32,322 nucleotides of DNA from DAOTWY01 sp003696565 (GCA_034435635.1 DAOTWY010000142.1:1-32322), one strand, 5' to 3'; counted from the stretch's first letter, positions 15,764-24,857 are shown. Translations and numbers: made by a program. Notes: generated from the sequence alone by a model not told the origin.

Positions 15764-18097
15764 GTGAGGTGGTCACAATTGATTAGGCAACGGCTAGATA
15801 AACGCAATGCCTTGCGTTGGGTGGGCTTTGGTTGGCTGGTTAGTTTTATGCTGAGTGCATTGCTGATAACACATTTCCTGCCGTCAATCGTGAGCGTTGG
15901 GTTGCTCGTCTTCCTGGCAGCTGTGGCGGCATGGGCGTGGCGTGCTTTTCAGTCCCCTGGAGAAACGTTTTATGTTTGGGTCGCGTTTATATCACAAGTG
16001 TTGGGGGGTGTAACTGCCGGGTTGTTTATCATCGCTTCACTATATTTTACTGCATCACAAACGTTGGAATGGCAGGGAATGGATTGGGTATACACCGGCG
16101 GGCTGGTTGGTGGTGCTGCCTTGCTGCTGCGTTGGATTCAAACCGCCCCGCCGTTAAAACAGCCGCAATCCGTGCCATTAACACACTATCGTATTCGCTG
16201 GGTTCCGTTGATGATTGGCACGGTGCTGTTAATGATCACAGCGGAGATCAACGGCAACTTATTTGATCCAACGTTTTTACGCAAGATCACATCACATATG
16301 CAGTTTGTGCTGTTGGTTGTGGGAATGATATGCGTGACGATTGGCATGGCGGGCAAGCGAGTCTCTCCTATGTCAATCTCAACTCCCCGCGGTTGGCATT
16401 GGCAGCGGGATGAACTGCTCATGGTTTTATTGATCTTCATTGTAGCAATTAGTACCCGTTTATATCAGTTAGGGACGGCACAGCGTTTCTGGATTGATGA
16501 GGTGCATTTTTCTAACCCAATACTATATCTTGCAGGTAACCCATATATTGAATTGCTCACCCCGTTTAGTAATGTGGCAGCGTTTCCCTATGTTTTCCCC
16601 TATATGCAGTGGCACATGGTTAAGCTGTTTGGGCATGACCTGACAGGGCTGCGGATGATTAGCGCGCTGATTGGTGCAGCGGGTGTATTAGCATTATATC
16701 TGTTATCACGTGAACTATTCGGTAAGCGAGTGGGTGGGATTTCTGCCGCACTTTTGGCGGCGTTCCCGGTACATATTCAGTTTAGTCGCATTGGGTTAAA
16801 TAACATTGTTGATCCTTTGCTGGGGACATTGGTGTGCTATTTTATTGTGCGCGCCTGGAAAAACCCCGAACGGGCACGTGTTTATTTTGCATGGGCAGGG
16901 GTTTGCTTGGGGCTGACGCAATATTTTTACGAAGGGGGGCGTTTTTTATTCCCAACATTGACTGCTTGCTGGTTGATCGCCGCCGGTGTTTGGGTGCATA
17001 TGCGCGTTGGAGAACGGCTAGTACGCGCTATCTGGCGGGATGATGCCACACTGTTGCGCCATCACTTGCGTGCAAACTATCAACGCTTTTTACAGTCCAG
17101 CACGGTGATGATTATTGTGGCGATATTGATAGCAGCTCCTATCTATTACATGCTGATTGCGCGGCATTACAGCTTGGGCAGTCGGATGGAATCAGCGGGG
17201 ATGAATACAGGAGTGACACAATATTTTGATGACCCATTCGACCTTGTGACGCACATCTTCCGCCGAGTTAATGAGAGTTTTCTTATTCACGTCACAATTC
17301 CAGAAGCACAATTATATTATGGGGGCGATCATCCGTTTTTACTCCCTTTCCTCACACCATTTTTTCTCTTGGGCGGGGTGTATTGTTTTTGGATGCTAAC
17401 ATTAGGGTTTTTGCGGCGGGATGCTAAAGCGGAATTAGAGGGACTGGGCGCGCTACTATTGGTCATTTGGGTATTGCTCACTTGGTTTGGCAACGCCTTG
17501 CTACAAGAAAGCCGTATTTCCGCACGCTATGTAGTGAGTTTCCCAGCGATCAGTTTATTGGTGGCTTTAGGGATACATTGGATATTAGATAATATTTGGC
17601 AAGGCATGGCACGGATGCAAAATTATGTGGCGATGATGCTCGTTGTCGCCTTGGTCATCCCACAAATTTGGTTTTATTTTGGTCCGCATATGGTACGATT
17701 TAATCAACAATTCCGGGATAGCCGTGGGCGCAACCTCGATGTGGATGACGCGCTCTTTCGTTCACGCGATTTTCCGGCGGGGACGATGATCCACATTGTT
17801 GATAGCCCCGCTTGGTATGAGACCGATGTCAATAATATGATGCGTTATCTTTCTCCCCAGGCAATCAAAGACGTGCGAACCTTGGAACCCGTTGAATTTC
17901 ACTCAGCGTATCTGAATGCGCTACCGCTTACAATTGATCACGCTTTTTATATCGCGCCGGACGATCAACTCGACATCCGACTGTTGCAACGGCGTTTCCC
18001 ACACATTCAAGGTCCGTTTTATACCGACTTTGAGGCATCCAAAGAAAAAGGCTTTGCGTTGTATTATTTGCCGGCAACAGAGATCGCGGGGGGATAA
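15764..18097 (+). CDS. GT39-like membrane glycosyltransferase (PMT_2/ArnT type)
   Basis: A 777-residue polytopic membrane protein with about 12-14 hydrophobic segments. The region after residue about 220 has the plan of GT-C enzymes that use polyprenyl-phosphate sugars (dolichyl-phosphate mannose transferases and ArnT): a helix ending TRLYQLG, then the first outer loop with an acidic pair (RFWIDEVHF, D and E near 244-245), followed by many helices and a soluble C-terminal part (about 635-777). About 200 residues with several extra helices come before that motif, where most relatives have it right after the first helix. The GTG start has GGAAAGG 9 nt upstream. It would transfer a sugar to a protein or lipid on the outer face of the membrane. 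Its stop codon lies in a GGGATAAATCCC repeat. Confidence 0.8.
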   Translation: MRWSQLIRQRLDKRNALRWVGFGWLVSFMLSALLITHFLPSIVSVGLLVFLAAVAAWAWRAFQSPGETFYVWVAFISQVLGGVTAGLFIIASLYFTASQTLEWQGMDWVYTGGLVGGAALLLRWIQTAPPLKQPQSVPLTHYRIRWVPLMIGTVLLMITAEINGNLFDPTFLRKITSHMQFVLLVVGMICVTIGMAGKRVSPMSISTPRGWHWQRDELLMVLLIFIVAISTRLYQLGTAQRFWIDEVHFSNPILYLAGNPYIELLTPFSNVAAFPYVFPYMQWHMVKLFGHDLTGLRMISALIGAAGVLALYLLSRELFGKRVGGISAALLAAFPVHIQFSRIGLNNIVDPLLGTLVCYFIVRAWKNPERARVYFAWAGVCLGLTQYFYEGGRFLFPTLTACWLIAAGVWVHMRVGERLVRAIWRDDATLLRHHLRANYQRFLQSSTVMIIVAILIAAPIYYMLIARHYSLGSRMESAGMNTGVTQYFDDPFDLVTHIFRRVNESFLIHVTIPEAQLYYGGDHPFLLPFLTPFFLLGGVYCFWMLTLGFLRRDAKAELEGLGALLLVIWVLLTWFGNALLQESRISARYVVSFPAISLLVALGIHWILDNIWQGMARMQNYVAMMLVVALVIPQIWFYFGPHMVRFNQQFRDSRGRNLDVDDALFRSRDFPAGTMIHIVDSPAWYETDVNNMMRYLSPQAIKDVRTLEPVEFHSAYLNALPLTIDHAFYIAPDDQLDIRLLQRRFPHIQGPFYTDFEASKEKGFALYYLPATEIAGG

Positions 18098-18102
18098 ATC
18101 CC
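18091..18102. repeat. GGGATAAATCCC palindrome carrying a stop codon
   Basis: Exact copy of the 12-mer; its TAA (18095-18097) is the stop codon of the glycosyltransferase. Flanked by GCGGG and GCCCGC. Confidence 0.6.
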
Positions 18103-18162
18103 GCCCGCCTCTACTCTAATTAAGTTGAGATATAAAAATCCCATTTATGATGGGTATCCAGT

Positions 18163-19545
18163 TTATTTTGATGCCCCTAGCAATTGATAAAAGTGAATGG
18201 CGGTAGCAATTCCTTTATGGAACATCTCAATCACCATGTATTCGTTGGTGCTATGCGCGCCGCCGCCTTTATAACCAAAGGGCATCATCACCAAATCAGC
18301 ATCTAGCACTTGCTGAAAAACCGCTACAACCGGAACACTCCCGCCTTCACGGGTCAAAACTGGCTTTTTACCCCAACCTTTTTCATAGGCTTGGATGCAG
18401 GTTTGCATCCCACGTGAATGATAATCTAGTAGCACGCCAGGTGCGTCATCATTGCTCATATGTGTGACATCCACGCGCACGGTAGGTGGTGCAAGGCGCA
18501 GGATGGTCTCTTTAACTTGTTTGGCAATTGTCGCAGGGTGTTGATCTGGCACAAGACGACAGCTTAATTTTGCCCATGCTTTATGTGGCAGTACGGTTTT
18601 AAATCCTTTGCCAAAAAATCCCCCCGCAATACCGTTAATTTCCAACGTGGGGCGCACACCGATACGCTCATGCAAGCGGAAGTCTGGCTCTCCCCAGGGC
18701 ATCGGCGCACCGGTCACAAGCTGCCATTCACGTTCTACCCAGGGTTGGATTGCGCTTAACACGTCACGTTCTTCTGGTGTTAACTCCCGGACATCATCAT
18801 AAAAGCCGGGCACAGTCACACGCCCTTCTTGGTCATGCAATGCTGCCAGGATTTCAGTCAACGCTTGGATCGGGTTATGGACGTTCCCGCCATAATGCCC
18901 ACTGTGCAAATCACGCATGGGTCCCGTCACAGTGACTTCTAGCTGAACGATACCACGCAAGCCATAAACCAACACCGGTTGATTTTCATCCGGCATACTC
19001 CCATCGGAAACGACGATGACATCGGCTTTAAGTTTATCCGGGTTATCTTTAACAAATTGAAAAATGTGGGCAGAACCAGATTCTTCCTCACCTTCAAACA
19101 AGAGTTTGATATTAACAGGTGCGCCACCGGTTGCCAACAAGGACTCAACCGCTTTGAGATGTGCCACGACATGGTTTTTACTATCCAACGCGCCCCGTGC
19201 ATAAATTTTGCCCTCGCGTTGTGTGGGTTGAAAAGGTGGCGTTAACCATCCGTCCGCCATGGCTGCCGGTTGTACATCAAAATGGCAATAGACCAACACC
19301 GTCGGGGCATCTTCGCCAGCCCCAAGCCATTCGCCATATACCAATGGCAAATACCCATCTGCCTGATGGATTTCCACGGTGTGTAAGCCAATGTGCTTCA
19401 TATCATAAGCAATCCACTGTGCAGCCCGTTCTACATCCACTGCATGTTCTTGCAATGTACTAATACTTGGTATGCGCAGCAGTTCAATAAATTGCTCAAT
19501 AAAATCTTGTGCGTGTGCTTGTGCATATTGATGAGGTGTTACCAT
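18163..19545 (-). CDS. M20-family dipeptidase / metallopeptidase
   Basis: A 460-residue cytoplasmic zinc peptidase of the M20 family that splits dipeptides or short peptides (relatives are carnosinase-like enzymes and PepV/DapE). Metal ligands and catalytic residues: H88 and D90 (YCHFDVQP), bridging D121 (GALDSKN), catalytic E153 or E154 (EGEEESG), D181 (VVSDGS), and H431 (GGGAHSTNE). The inserted dimerisation domain with LHSGHYGG (about 210-220) is present, and the length is typical. ATG start. It is convergent with the glycosyltransferase and divergent from the next cluster. A link to the oligopeptide-transport genes in the window is plausible but not shown. Confidence 0.9.
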   Translation of the reverse strand: MVTPHQYAQAHAQDFIEQFIELLRIPSISTLQEHAVDVERAAQWIAYDMKHIGLHTVEIHQADGYLPLVYGEWLGAGEDAPTVLVYCHFDVQPAAMADGWLTPPFQPTQREGKIYARGALDSKNHVVAHLKAVESLLATGGAPVNIKLLFEGEEESGSAHIFQFVKDNPDKLKADVIVVSDGSMPDENQPVLVYGLRGIVQLEVTVTGPMRDLHSGHYGGNVHNPIQALTEILAALHDQEGRVTVPGFYDDVRELTPEERDVLSAIQPWVEREWQLVTGAPMPWGEPDFRLHERIGVRPTLEINGIAGGFFGKGFKTVLPHKAWAKLSCRLVPDQHPATIAKQVKETILRLAPPTVRVDVTHMSNDDAPGVLLDYHSRGMQTCIQAYEKGWGKKPVLTREGGSVPVVAVFQQVLDADLVMMPFGYKGGGAHSTNEYMVIEMFHKGIATAIHFYQLLGASK

Positions 19546-19634
19546 TGGATAGAATCCTCAAACAAAAATAGATATAACATTGTTGTAAAGAATGATACAA
19601 TTAAACATCAAATATAGTAGAGGGATTGTTCATT

Positions 19635-20036
19635 ATGCCAATAGAATATGGATGGTATGGAGACGGTGAACGTATTCTACACATTCGAATGATTAACCAA
19701 TGGACGATTGAAGACTATTATGAGATGGTCAATGGAACACGGGCAATCAGCCAGCATCTCAGAACCCCATTTGTGGTGATAGTTGATATGAGTGCCAGCA
19801 ACACACCACCAACTAGGTTGCTATCCGCTTCACGTTATTCTGAACAAAATGCTGTTAATCCAGTAACAAATATCTTTGTTAAACCAGGGAAGTTTATGGA
19901 GATGCTCCTGGCTATTTATCGTAAAATGTTCCCTAATGGTGTGGTTAATCCACAAGTTGTGGAAACACTAGAAGAGGCAATCCGGCTAGCAGAAGAAGCG
20001 TTAGAAAAGGCGGCACATGACGCAAGTGATCTATGA
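19635..20036 (+). CDS. SpoIIAA-like small protein, paralogue of 2242-2634
   Basis: A 133-residue soluble protein without catalytic motifs. It shares its pattern with the protein at 2242-2634: IEYxWYG.....I.....W.I.DYYEMV ... P..VIVDMS ... P..LLSA ... I.VK.......LLAIYRKMFP ... V.TLEEAI. The C-terminal 30 residues are a charged helix rich in Glu and Ala. The ATG at 19635, about 9 nt after GAGGGA, is taken over an in-frame TTG at 19626. The gene overlaps the next by 20 nt, so the two are translationally coupled. The role is unknown; a STAS-like regulatory or scaffold module is the best guess. Confidence 0.6.
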   Translation: MPIEYGWYGDGERILHIRMINQWTIEDYYEMVNGTRAISQHLRTPFVVIVDMSASNTPPTRLLSASRYSEQNAVNPVTNIFVKPGKFMEMLLAIYRKMFPNGVVNPQVVETLEEAIRLAEEALEKAAHDASDL

Positions 20037-20871
20037 TTTTGGTGGAACGGGTGACACGCTACATCTAGCGGTGGCTAACGGCTTTCCACCTCAAACCTAT
20101 GAACCCATGTTAGTCCCGTTGTTAAAGCGGTATCATGCGCTTAGTTTGGTGCCGCGTGCGTTATGGGAAGATGAGCCTGTGCCGCGCCAGCGATTAAATT
20201 GGAAACAAACGCTTGCCGCTGATCTGATTAATGGATTACGGCAGCATGATTTACAAAATATCATCGGCATTGGGCATAGTTTTGGCGGCGTTGCCACGCT
20301 GTTAGCCGCTATTGCAGAGCCGCAGCGTTTCCGGGCGATTATTTTGCTTGATCCAACAATTTTGCCAGCAGTTGAGATGTGGTGGATGCGATTAGCACGA
20401 TGGACAGGGCGTGACCTGGGGAACCCCCTACCCCAACGAGCAGAAAAGCGCAAAACGCAATTTGAATCTCGTCAAGCGGCTTATGATTATTTTAAGCAAA
20501 AACGCCTATTTGCAGATTGGCACCCAGCGGCATTTGAGGGGTATATCAACGCCTTACGGCAAAACGGGACAGGGGTCACACTTGCCTGGGCGCGGGAATG
20601 GGAAGCGTATTATTTCCGTACACTGTATACAGGTACCTGGCGTGAACTGCGCAAACTGCGCCAAACCGGGCTGCCTGTGTTGACTATACGGGGGGGCACA
20701 AGCGATACGTTGTTGCCAAGTGCCGCAAAGCATATGTGTCGCCTTTTACCAGAGATGAGCTATCACGAAATTGCCGGACATGGGCATCTTTTCCCACAGT
20801 CAGCACCGCATCAAACCAGTGAGGTAATCACGTCTTGGCTGGAAAAAACATTATCAGTATCTCCATCATAG
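20017..20871 (+). CDS. Alpha/beta hydrolase
   Basis: A 284-residue alpha/beta-hydrolase of unknown substrate (esterase or lipase-like). The nucleophile elbow is GHSFGG with S88, the acid is probably D230 (GGTSDTLLP), and the general base H257 (GHGHLFP). A cap region with several Trp residues lies between about 117 and 200. It begins inside the preceding gene (20-nt overlap) and ends 12 nt before the DppC-like permease gene, so the three are probably one operon. Confidence 0.85.
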   Translation: MTQVIYDFGGTGDTLHLAVANGFPPQTYEPMLVPLLKRYHALSLVPRALWEDEPVPRQRLNWKQTLAADLINGLRQHDLQNIIGIGHSFGGVATLLAAIAEPQRFRAIILLDPTILPAVEMWWMRLARWTGRDLGNPLPQRAEKRKTQFESRQAAYDYFKQKRLFADWHPAAFEGYINALRQNGTGVTLAWAREWEAYYFRTLYTGTWRELRKLRQTGLPVLTIRGGTSDTLLPSAAKHMCRLLPEMSYHEIAGHGHLFPQSAPHQTSEVITSWLEKTLSVSPS

Positions 20872-20883
20872 TTAGGTAAGTTG

Positions 20884-21729
20884 ATGTTAAATCTGATTCG
20901 AGGATTAGCCCAGCGTCCTTTATCACTTATTGGCACAATAATCGTTTTATTGTTTGTGTTGATAGCGATTTTCGGTCCGTTGATTGCCCCATACGGATTT
21001 AATGAACAAATTCGTGACGAAACAGGGCGGTTAATGCGCTTTGCACCGCCATCATTAGCACACCCTTTTGGGACAGATGGCGATAGTTTTGACGTATTCA
21101 GCAGGATATTGTGGGGCGCACGTGAGATTATGATTCTGCCAGGGATTGCCACCGTGATTTCTGTGTTATTGGGGACGATTATCGGATTGACCATTGGCTA
21201 CCTGGGCGGATGGTTGGATGAAGTTGTCTCCCGTCTGATGGATAGCCTGCTTTCTGTACCGGCATTGGTGTTAGCGTTGGTCATGCTTGGGACAATTGGT
21301 CCATCGAACGTTGGTATCGTAGTGGTTGTTGTGTTGTTATATACGCCAATTGTGACGCGCGTCATCCGCAGTGCTACGTTGAACATCCGAGATTTAGGGT
21401 ATGTGGAAGCGGCAAAATTGCGCGGGGAATCCACCGCTTATATTTTATTCCGTGAAATTTTCCCGGCGGTGCTGCCTGCCTTAACGGTAGAGGCGGCGTT
21501 ACGCTTTTCATATGCTATTTTTTTGATTGCGTCACTCGGTTTTTTGGGCTTAGGTGTACAGCCCCCCTCACCAGATTGGGGGCGGATGGTTAAAACCGGG
21601 CAAGAGACCTTCGCCCGGCAACCGTGGACGATGTGGGCACCGGCGGCAGCCATCGCGCTATTGGTGATCGGTGTCAATTTAATGGCGGATGGCTTGCGGC
21701 GCATTTTTCGATATGATGGCAGTATGTGA
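20884..21729 (+). CDS. DppC-type ABC permease, oligopeptide importer class
   Basis: A 281-residue inner-membrane permease with about six transmembrane helices. It shows the N-terminal OppC-type helix plus the short outer segment with HPFGTD, which is typical of DppC/OppC, and the ATPase-docking EAA loop (YVEAAKLRGES ... LFREIFPAVLPAL, near 175-200). It would form a pair with a DppB-type permease, but none is found next to it. The ATG at 20884 follows a TTG at 20881 in frame; the ATG is preferred. It is 12 nt after the hydrolase. Confidence 0.88.
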   Translation: MLNLIRGLAQRPLSLIGTIIVLLFVLIAIFGPLIAPYGFNEQIRDETGRLMRFAPPSLAHPFGTDGDSFDVFSRILWGAREIMILPGIATVISVLLGTIIGLTIGYLGGWLDEVVSRLMDSLLSVPALVLALVMLGTIGPSNVGIVVVVVLLYTPIVTRVIRSATLNIRDLGYVEAAKLRGESTAYILFREIFPAVLPALTVEAALRFSYAIFLIASLGFLGLGVQPPSPDWGRMVKTGQETFARQPWTMWAPAAAIALLVIGVNLMADGLRRIFRYDGSM

Positions 21730-21747
21730 CCTGCTTAATTAGCGGGT
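21729..21747. terminator. Hairpin between convergent genes
   Basis: ACCTGCT-TAATT-AGCGGGT, a 7-bp stem with one G:T pair, overlaps the last base of the permease stop and the start of the convergent thermonuclease stop. No long T-run on either side, so termination is uncertain. Confidence 0.35.
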
Positions 21748-22269
21748 ATATGAGCCGTCGTCAAAAATCGTGGTTTGATGACACCCACGATCTGCGGCAT
21801 CTGCGGCATCTTCTAGATCACGGAAATATGTAAAATATTCGTCATCAGGATCATAGCGAACCACTTCCGCATATCCTTGATAAACCAAGGTCGCATTGAC
21901 GAACACATTCCCCACATAAATATAGCGCAATAAGCGATCATAACGATCTGTATCGCTGGTATCCTTCACCAGCCACACCGTTTGATTTTCCACTAGGGCA
22001 CGGTTCGCTGAGACCGCCTCTTGATAGCAGGGTTCATCACGTTCAGGGGTGTTTACGCCCACATATCGCACGCGGAAGGTCTGCCCGTTGATCGCCACAT
22101 CGATCGTATCCCCGTCGATTACACGGGTCACTTGTGCTTGTTCCGCACCAAATGGAATTTCCGCCACTTCAATGACATCACCGGATGATATACTGCCACT
22201 TGGAGCAGTTGCATCAAGTTCGCAGGCGGCTGTTAAAAAGATTATGCTTAGGATAGCGATCCAACGCAT
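21739..22269 (-). CDS. Thermonuclease-like (SNase) lipoprotein
   Basis: A 176-residue exported protein. The signal peptide ends in TAAC, with C16 a likely lipidation site (a slightly loose lipobox), so it is probably anchored outside the membrane. Residues about 45-163 are a staphylococcal-nuclease domain: DGDT (52-55), R68, TPE with E76, and R112 (DRYDRLLRY). These match R35, E43 and R87 of the Staphylococcus enzyme. The calcium-binding D40 is replaced by N74 (GVNTPE), a change also known in other SNase-domain proteins, so activity is possible but not certain. ATG start with AGAGGAG 8 nt upstream. Confidence 0.85.
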   Translation of the reverse strand: MRWIAILSIIFLTAACELDATAPSGSISSGDVIEVAEIPFGAEQAQVTRVIDGDTIDVAINGQTFRVRYVGVNTPERDEPCYQEAVSANRALVENQTVWLVKDTSDTDRYDRLLRYIYVGNVFVNATLVYQGYAEVVRYDPDDEYFTYFRDLEDAADAADRGCHQTTIFDDGSYTR

Positions 22270-22324
22270 TAAATTAACTCCTCTGAATTATGTTTGATGT
22301 GATGGCGATAGTAAGCCAGTTAAT

Positions 22325-22368
22325 CAGGGGGCATGATCTTTTCCACCCCCTGCGTGGGGATAAATCCC
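22325..22368. repeat. Hairpin plus GGGATAAATCCC palindrome
   Basis: CAGGGGG (22325-22331) pairs with CCCCCTG (22346-22352) over a 14-nt loop; the 12-mer GGGATAAATCCC follows at 22357-22368. Both lie between the protease stop (22389) and the thermonuclease start (22269), with no T-run. Confidence 0.5.
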
Positions 22369-22388
22369 GTTGACGGCTTGACTGTGCA

Positions 22389-24857
22389 TTAGGGCAGCAC
22401 CACCATATCCCAAATTTGCCCGTTTAATGTGGAACTGAACACGCCATTAAACGGACCACCTAAGTCTATCATCAGACTTTCTAACGCGCCTGTGACAATC
22501 CTCGGCAATTGGCTGTTGATTGTCTGTACCACATTCGCAGCAGCCGGCTGTCCATTAACCAGGATGTTCTGATATTGAATGGTGAACATGCCTTGAGTCT
22601 GGTTGATTATACCATTTAGGGTAACAAGCGTCCCATCCTCTAGGCGGACAGTGAATGCCAGATAACTCGGCGTGAAATCCACCAAAACAAATTGAATATC
22701 ATAATCTCCAGCTGCAATCTGATCTGCCATAGCATTAAACAGCATTTGTTCATCAATCTGAATGGCTGCCATATCCACAACGCTTAATGTGAAACTCGTA
22801 TCAATACCCAAGTTAACATGTGGGTGAGATTCCGAATCCAGCGTGATTATCACATCCCTTGAGCCTTGCTCCCCTGGGCGGTCAATTAACGTGACGGGGA
22901 TGCTGATGTCATACTGACCGGCAGCGTAAGATGATGCATTGAACGTAATCGAATCCGGCGCGGTGTAATCAACATTACGGCTAGCAGAACCACTATAGCT
23001 CAAATTGACCGTAACCGTTCCTGTAATATTCGGTGGTCCATCAATGACGGTAAGCCGCACCGGGATATTGATTATCCCTTGTGCTTCGCCCGCTGTGCTG
23101 TTGGGATAAACCATGTTGACCTGCCCAGTTGCTTGCACGTTGGTATCTGTGATATTGATGGTGTGCATTGTGGTGCTGCCTAAATTAACATTTGTTCGGC
23201 TTGGGTCAAGCAATGTGATTGTGATGCTCTCACCTGCGTCAATCACGTCATCCCTCAAGACAGTGACATCAAAACTTGCGTTATATACCCCACTGTTAAA
23301 ACTGGATTGCGTAAATGAAACAGAATCGGGTGCGGTGTAATCGACATTTCGGGTTGCGCTACCGCTATAGTTCAACGTGACGGGGATAGAAGGTCCGGGT
23401 ATAACGGGGGGCGTTGCCCCAACAGACAGAGTCAGGTTAACTGTATAGTTGGCGTTATTTTCAGTTGCGGTGCTAGATGTGCTGCTAAATTGAACGGTTG
23501 CCGTTGGTGCGATAATCGCCGCATCCATATCAATACGCGGCTTATCTTGAACAGACACATCATCAATCAGAACACCGGTATTAGCTAGACGATCCCGTAT
23601 TTGTGTGACAGTATAAGCGGGAAAAGCCTGCTTCATCAATGCCCACGCGCCTGCTACCATTGGGGTTGCCATGGATGTCCCTTGTGCGTTAGCGTACCCG
23701 CCACCTGGCACTGCCGATGTAATACTCACGCCAGGTGCGTAAAAATCTAAAGCGGTAGAAACGTTAGAAAAACCAGCCACATTATCTGAGTCATCTGTGG
23801 CAGCCACACTAATAACATTTGAAACGCAAGCCGGTGGTCCCATCATCGTAAACGCCCCATCATTACCCGACGCAGCAATCACCGCAATCCCTCGGCTCCG
23901 TAATGTATCTACCGGCGCGAAGTAGTATCCATGATCACCATCACACGTCCCGGTGTATTGGGCAGATCCTCCCAAGCTCATATTGACAGATGCAATATTA
24001 GGGTAATATGGCGTATTGCCCGGTGTGCTAAGCTGAGCAATATAATCAAATGCTTCTAGTTGATCGCTTATGTAAGATAATGTGCAAGGCGCGGGAAGTG
24101 GTTGGCAATCTTGCGAAGTTGTAAAGATGGTGAAAATATTGATAGCGATAATCTGAGCATCTGGTGCAACGCCGCCACCATAACCGGATGCACCGGTGGG
24201 TCTGCCCGCTGCAATGCCCGCTACATGCGTCCCATGATCACACCCCGTGCAAGCACCTGGATATGGTCTGGCAGCGTTCCCCCCGTATTGTGTGTTTGTA
24301 CCATTTGGACAAGCGGAGAGGGTTGTGCTGCCGTTGGCGGTGTTAAAACATGCCTGCCAAGTCACTTTGCCGTTGTTCAATGCCGGGTGAGTCGCGTCTA
24401 CGCCGGTATCCAAAATGACGACAATCTGCCCGCTGCCAGTGTAGCCGTTCACATGCAGTTGTGGTGCATCAATCACCCCGAGCGCACTGCCAGTTGCTGG
24501 TGGCATGGGGATGTCCTCATAAACTGCGGCTACGTTTGGATTGGCTTCTAACGCGCGTCGCCCTTCGTCGCTCACACGCATGGCTATGTATGGCAGGGTG
24601 CGCAACAAGGTGACATCCTGCAATTGGATTTCTGGAGTGTTTTGCAATGTCCGCAAGGTCGCTTTTTGTATGGTGTTAATTTGTGCCCGCTGAAACTGCA
24701 CCGCAAAGCTGCTGGATAATTGACTTTCTGGGCGGGTGTTGGTGTTTAGTACCACAATGACCGGATACAAAGAATCATCTTGTTCTTGTTGTTGCGCCAC
24801 TATCTGACTGCTTAGCAGCAATAGTAACCATAGCCATAGGATGAATTGTCGTCTCAT
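22389..24857 (-). CDS. Secreted subtilisin-like protease (S8) with two Calx-beta repeats
   Basis: An 822-residue exported serine protease. Signal peptide about residues 1-21, an inhibitor_I9-type propeptide to about 115, then the S8 catalytic domain with D150 (VVILDTGVD), H208 (CDHGTHVAG), oxyanion N331 (ASGNDG) and S395 (GTSMATPMVAG). Two Calx-beta-like repeats follow (about 450-575 and 575-695), each containing the nearly identical stretch RNVDYTAPDS. The last 125 residues are of unknown type. The ATG at 24857 is preferred over a TTG 42 nt upstream, because it starts directly with the signal peptide (MRRQF). Calx-beta modules probably bind calcium and hold the protease at the surface. It likely digests outside proteins to peptides. 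Confidence 0.9.
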   Translation of the reverse strand: MRRQFILWLWLLLLLSSQIVAQQQEQDDSLYPVIVVLNTNTRPESQLSSSFAVQFQRAQINTIQKATLRTLQNTPEIQLQDVTLLRTLPYIAMRVSDEGRRALEANPNVAAVYEDIPMPPATGSALGVIDAPQLHVNGYTGSGQIVVILDTGVDATHPALNNGKVTWQACFNTANGSTTLSACPNGTNTQYGGNAARPYPGACTGCDHGTHVAGIAAGRPTGASGYGGGVAPDAQIIAINIFTIFTTSQDCQPLPAPCTLSYISDQLEAFDYIAQLSTPGNTPYYPNIASVNMSLGGSAQYTGTCDGDHGYYFAPVDTLRSRGIAVIAASGNDGAFTMMGPPACVSNVISVAATDDSDNVAGFSNVSTALDFYAPGVSITSAVPGGGYANAQGTSMATPMVAGAWALMKQAFPAYTVTQIRDRLANTGVLIDDVSVQDKPRIDMDAAIIAPTATVQFSSTSSTATENNANYTVNLTLSVGATPPVIPGPSIPVTLNYSGSATRNVDYTAPDSVSFTQSSFNSGVYNASFDVTVLRDDVIDAGESITITLLDPSRTNVNLGSTTMHTINITDTNVQATGQVNMVYPNSTAGEAQGIINIPVRLTVIDGPPNITGTVTVNLSYSGSASRNVDYTAPDSITFNASSYAAGQYDISIPVTLIDRPGEQGSRDVIITLDSESHPHVNLGIDTSFTLSVVDMAAIQIDEQMLFNAMADQIAAGDYDIQFVLVDFTPSYLAFTVRLEDGTLVTLNGIINQTQGMFTIQYQNILVNGQPAAANVVQTINSQLPRIVTGALESLMIDLGGPFNGVFSSTLNGQIWDMVVLP

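Noticed and set aside
19626..19634. TTG start three codons upstream of the ATG at 19635
   Set aside because: Its distance to GAGGGA is too short; the ATG has normal spacing.
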